A stretch of DNA of 64,000 nt from Halobellus sp. MBLA0158 (GTDB taxonomy: Archaea > Halobacteriota > Halobacteria > Halobacteriales > Haloferacaceae). Each line of letters starts with the position of its first letter. Position 1 is the first letter of the stretch. The notes below the pieces were generated by a model. The model saw nothing but the letters and a program-made list of their open reading frames with translations. It was not told where the DNA came from and searched no databases. Shown piece after piece: positions 60,974 to 64,000 of the stretch. The stretch is taken from NCBI RefSeq assembly GCF_041477585.1, contig NZ_JBGNYA010000001.1, forward strand, positions 744,001 to 808,000. Reading direction: 5' to 3'. The position numbers were made by a program, and so were the translations under genes.

Positions 60974-62515
60974 ATGACCGCAGGAACCAGGGGGCAGTCG
61001 TCGAACATCGGGCTCGTGCTGCTGCTCGCTTTGACGATCGTGGGCGCGGGCGTCGTCGTCGCCGTCGGCTCGTCGGCGCTCGCCGACGTCCAGAACGAGG
61101 CGTCGCTCGACCGGACGGCCAACGCGATGACGCTGCTCGACGCCCGGACCGCGATCGTTGGCCTCGGCGAGGGCTCGGTCCAGACCGTCCGGCTCGGTCG
61201 CACCGACGGCGGCCGCTACGTCGCCGACGCCGAGCGCGGGTGGATCCGGGTCACGCACACGAACTACACGGCGAGCGAGACGGAGACCATCTACAACGCC
61301 AGCCTCGGGACCGTGGCGTACGAGGACGGCGAGACCACGATCGCCTACCAGGGCGGCGGCGTCTGGCGCGCCCGCGACGGCGGCACGTCGATGGTGTCGC
61401 CGCCGGAGTTCCACTACCGCGGCACGACGCTGACGCTTCCCGTCATCCGGATCCGCTCGAACGACGCCGCCGGCGGCACGACGACGGCGACGATCCGGCG
61501 CACCCACGAGACGGTCCGGGTCTTCCCGAACGAGACGGACGCGACCGGCGACGGCGTCGGCGCGCCCTACGACGTCGACGACCCCGACGGGTCGACCAGA
61601 CAGTACGTCAATCCGGTCCGCAACGGCACCGTCTCGGTGACGGTCCACAGCCAGTTCTACGAGGGCTGGGCCGACTACTTCCGGACGCGGACGAGCGGGA
61701 ACGTCTCCGTCGACGACGACGCCCGCACCGCCACGGTCGTCCTGGAGACGACCCGCGGCGTCGGCACCTTCGACTTCCCGCAGAAGGAAGACAGCATCGC
61801 GGTCCGCGGGATCGCCGCGGGCCACGCCGTCACCGACTTCCAGGTGTCGGTGCGGAAGGACGACGGGACGTTCAACAACCTCTATGTCTCCTTCTACATC
61901 GAGGAGGGATCGAAGGCCTGGGAGACGCGCGTCGGCGTCCCGAACGGCATCGGTAACAGCTACTGTCCCGGCCAGACGTCCACGGAGTCCGTCCCGATGG
62001 ATGTCTACTACCACGACGCCGCGACGCCCGAAGGCGTCCACCTCTGGTCGAACGACTCGATCCCCTCGGACTCGGGCCCGGTCCAGCTCGCCTGCGACGG
62101 CGACGATATGATCATCCAGGTCGACTTCACGAGCCCCGACCAGCCGCTGACCTACACCGACGGCGACTTCGACGGCGACGACGGCGACGAGACCGCACTC
62201 GACTGGGCGGACCGGAACGACTCGTCGGCGCAGGCGCCGAGCCCGACCACCTTCGCCCACCCCGGCGACGACGGCGAGAACACCACCTACTCGTTCGGGG
62301 ACCGGCAGAACCTCCGGATCCTCACCCGCCACTACTTCGCGACCTTCGACTCGGACTTCAAGCTCGCTGTCAGCCACGGGCCGGGCGACCGCGGCACCTC
62401 ACAGATCGACGTGAGCGGCTCTGGCGGGACGCTCCGCTACAACACCACCGGCGAGGGCTCCTACATCACCTACCTGCACGTGACCGAAAACAACGTGAGC
62501 GTGGCGCTGAACTGA
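60974..62515 (+). CDS. Pilin-like secreted protein 5, large
   Basis: A 513-residue protein. GTRGQSSNIGLVLLLALTIVGAGVVVAVG is an RGQ-type class III signal. The exported part is about 480 residues of beta-rich domain with many N-x-(S/T) sequons and one Cys pair (NSYCPGQTST; VQLACDGDDM). Largest member; a tip or adhesin role is possible from size. Last gene of the operon. Confidence 0.75.
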   Translation: MTAGTRGQSSNIGLVLLLALTIVGAGVVVAVGSSALADVQNEASLDRTANAMTLLDARTAIVGLGEGSVQTVRLGRTDGGRYVADAERGWIRVTHTNYTASETETIYNASLGTVAYEDGETTIAYQGGGVWRARDGGTSMVSPPEFHYRGTTLTLPVIRIRSNDAAGGTTTATIRRTHETVRVFPNETDATGDGVGAPYDVDDPDGSTRQYVNPVRNGTVSVTVHSQFYEGWADYFRTRTSGNVSVDDDARTATVVLETTRGVGTFDFPQKEDSIAVRGIAAGHAVTDFQVSVRKDDGTFNNLYVSFYIEEGSKAWETRVGVPNGIGNSYCPGQTSTESVPMDVYYHDAATPEGVHLWSNDSIPSDSGPVQLACDGDDMIIQVDFTSPDQPLTYTDGDFDGDDGDETALDWADRNDSSAQAPSPTTFAHPGDDGENTTYSFGDRQNLRILTRHYFATFDSDFKLAVSHGPGDRGTSQIDVSGSGGTLRYNTTGEGSYITYLHVTENNVSVALN

Positions 62516-62529
62516 GGGCGGTCCTATCC

Positions 62530-62976
62530 CTATCGGTCGTGCAGCCCTTCGGTGAGGCTGAGCACGCCGTTGCCGACCTCGACCAGGACCGTCCCGTCGG
62601 GCGAGTCGTCGATCAGACAGCGAAGGGTCCGGCTGCGTTCGTCATCGAGCGTCGCCCGGACCTCGTAGGCGCCCGTCGGGAGCGCGTTGATCTCGCTCCT
62701 GAGCGCGCCCGGCTCCAGCGCGTACGTCGTCTCGAACGCGACGTCGCCGTCCGGCGCGCGGACTTCGAGGTCGAGTTCGTAGGTCGTCTCGTGGGCGTAG
62801 CTCCGGACGTGGACGTCCTCGCTGTTCAGCGTTCGCGGGTCGTCGACGCCGACGTCGCTGTCGATGTCGTCGCTTTCGACCTCATCGGCGACCGCTTCGC
62901 GGGAGGGGCTGGGGGCGGCGCCGGCGTCGGTTCGCTCGTCGGTGACGCGTCGCCGCGTCGTCTGCTGCGGGGCCAT
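62530..62976 (-). CDS. Small acidic cytoplasmic protein of unknown function
   Basis: A 148-residue protein. N-terminal 50 residues are acidic and disordered. The C-terminal 90 residues form an Ig-like or beta-sandwich unit (VHVRSYAHETTYELDLEVRAPDGDVAFETTYALEPGALRSEINALPTGAYEVRATLDD-type) with no signal peptide. Start ATG at 62976 with a TATTTG box about 30 nt upstream (63003-63010). Convergent with the pil operon. Confidence 0.65.
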   Translation of the reverse strand: MAPQQTTRRRVTDERTDAGAAPSPSREAVADEVESDDIDSDVGVDDPRTLNSEDVHVRSYAHETTYELDLEVRAPDGDVAFETTYALEPGALRSEINALPTGAYEVRATLDDERSRTLRCLIDDSPDGTVLVEVGNGVLSLTEGLHDR

Positions 62977-63041
62977 ATTCGAGACGTTGTATTCGACTAA
63001 CAAATAGCCACCCTAGGGTCAAAGCGCCTTTTGAGTGATCG

Positions 63042-63842
63042 CTACTCGAAGGCGGTCGTCACCCGCGTCCAGACGACGGTGACCCGCTCGACGTCGCCGA
63101 CGTCCGAGACGGTACAGGCGATCCGGCCGGACGCGTCGGGCGTCGGCGCCGCGACCTCGTCGCAGGCGAACCCCCGCGACTCGTAGTGCCGCGCCCAGGC
63201 GTCGGTGTAGGGCGTCGTCACGTTCACGCGGACCATATCGTAGCTCGCCGAGTCCTCGTCGTAGAACACCCGCGACCTGTCCGCGAGCATCCGGATCCGG
63301 ACGGTGTCGGAGCCGCCGACGGCCGGCGTACCGACGTGTTCCTGCTTGATCAGCCGCAACAGCACCCGGTCGTCGGCGACGACGAGCGGCGGCCCCCGGA
63401 CGACCGTCGCGCCGCCCCGCTCGCTGTCGCGGATGACCGCGCCGTTTGCGAAGCGGATCTCGCCGCCCGTCTCGACATCGTAGACGAGCGCGGCGGTCGC
63501 GTACGACCACGACTCCGCCGGACCGCTCGCCGGGTCGACCGTCACGTTCACCGCGACGCCGTCGGTCGAGCGGAGGGTCGCGTCCGCGAGCCTCACCTCC
63601 GTCCCCCGGCTCGGCGCGCCTTCCAGGAGGTCGCCGAGGTTGTCCGCGAGGACGTCGAACGCCCGCTGGGCGTTCTCGACCCGCTCGGCGTCGCGGGTGG
63701 ATTCGAGCTCGGAGACCCCGAGTGCGTAGACCGTGCCGACCGAGGCGACGACGAGCGCGAAGACGAGGACGAAGCTGATCGTCTCGCTGACCGCGCGGTC
63801 GCGGCTGTCTCCCCCCGCTTTCCTCCCGCCCCCGCGTCCCAT
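63042..63842 (-). CDS. Pilin-like secreted protein, divergent unit
   Basis: A 266-residue protein. SRDRAVSETISFVLVFALVVASVGTVYALGVSELE is a pilin-type N-terminal helix (DUF7289-like as I recall). It is followed by a beta-rich outside domain with one Cys pair near the C-terminus (GFACDEVAAPTP; GRIACTVSD). The ATG at 63842 gives the helix its usual position. No gene is seen in 63843-64000. Confidence 0.75.
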   Translation of the reverse strand: MGRGGGRKAGGDSRDRAVSETISFVLVFALVVASVGTVYALGVSELESTRDAERVENAQRAFDVLADNLGDLLEGAPSRGTEVRLADATLRSTDGVAVNVTVDPASGPAESWSYATAALVYDVETGGEIRFANGAVIRDSERGGATVVRGPPLVVADDRVLLRLIKQEHVGTPAVGGSDTVRIRMLADRSRVFYDEDSASYDMVRVNVTTPYTDAWARHYESRGFACDEVAAPTPDASGRIACTVSDVGDVERVTVVWTRVTTAFE

Positions 63843-64000
63843 ACCCGAAGCTATCACGGTCGCGGAGTTAAGTGTGCTGTCGGCGACTCCTCCGCGTTGC
63901 CGGACGTTTATACGCGATGACGGACCCACGACCCCCGTGATCTGACGACGGCCTCGCGTCGGACCGCGGGTGTTCGGCATCCCGACGCGAGGAACGGTGG

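Overview
The window is a piece of a haloarchaeal (class Halobacteria) chromosome. It is very GC-rich and its proteins are strongly acidic. It carries typical archaeal genes: a doublet histone, RPA-type ssDNA-binding protein, archaeal CCA-adding enzyme, MptD, L44e/S27e/aIF2-alpha/Nop10, haloarchaeal-type SMC-ScpA, GatB and PilB/PilC pilus proteins. Several genes have a TATA-like box about 27-30 nt before the start codon, as expected for leaderless haloarchaeal transcripts. The genus cannot be fixed from the sequence alone.

Layout. 1-8.7 kb: core genes (FAH-family fragment, class V aminotransferase, tRNA-Asn, cca, an HDAC-like deacetylase/histone/RPA run, a Tat lipoprotein, tRNA-Arg followed by nested tRNA-end repeats, and small conserved genes). 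8.8-20.2 kb: an integrative element of about 11.4 kb inserted in the 3' end of azf (NAD-dependent glucose-6-phosphate dehydrogenase). It is bounded by 119-nt direct repeats with a perfect 34-nt core, has a tyrosine integrase at the left end, and carries a phage tail-hub-like protein, several zinc-binding proteins, an M48-type membrane protease, an HNH nuclease and small membrane proteins. Parts of it are visibly AT-richer than the flanks. 20.1-24.4 kb: intact azf, mptD, small haloarchaeal proteins, a class IV aminotransferase, a Rieske protein and initiator tRNA-Met with a tRNA-end repeat. 24.4-28.2 kb: GtrA / GT2 glycosyltransferase / DUF2298 membrane-glycan cluster. 28.2-30.9 kb: translation operon (L44e-S27e-aIF2-alpha-Nop10-PAC2). 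30.9-34.8 kb: PhzF, a phosphoribosyltransferase, an AEC transporter and MTA phosphorylase. 34.8-39.9 kb: coiled-coil protein-SMC-ScpA operon on the minus strand. 40-50 kb: an esterase-like protein without its nucleophile, gatB, a tetrad-repeat membrane protein with a Pit phosphate transporter, topA, a PAS histidine kinase, and an MFS transporter behind a small upstream ORF. 49.8-64 kb: a coiled-coil/HisG-like pair transcribed away from a large PilB-PilC operon with five pilin-like secreted proteins, then two more minus-strand genes, one of them pilin-like.

How the parts work together. The minus-strand RPA-histone-deacetylase run and the SMC-ScpA operon both concern chromosome packaging. The pilB-to-62.5 kb operon looks like one complete surface-appendage or secretion module with its own minor pilins. 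The azf element rebuilds the host gene on its right side and leaves a displaced 3' fragment on its left. I regard it as the least ordinary object in the window.
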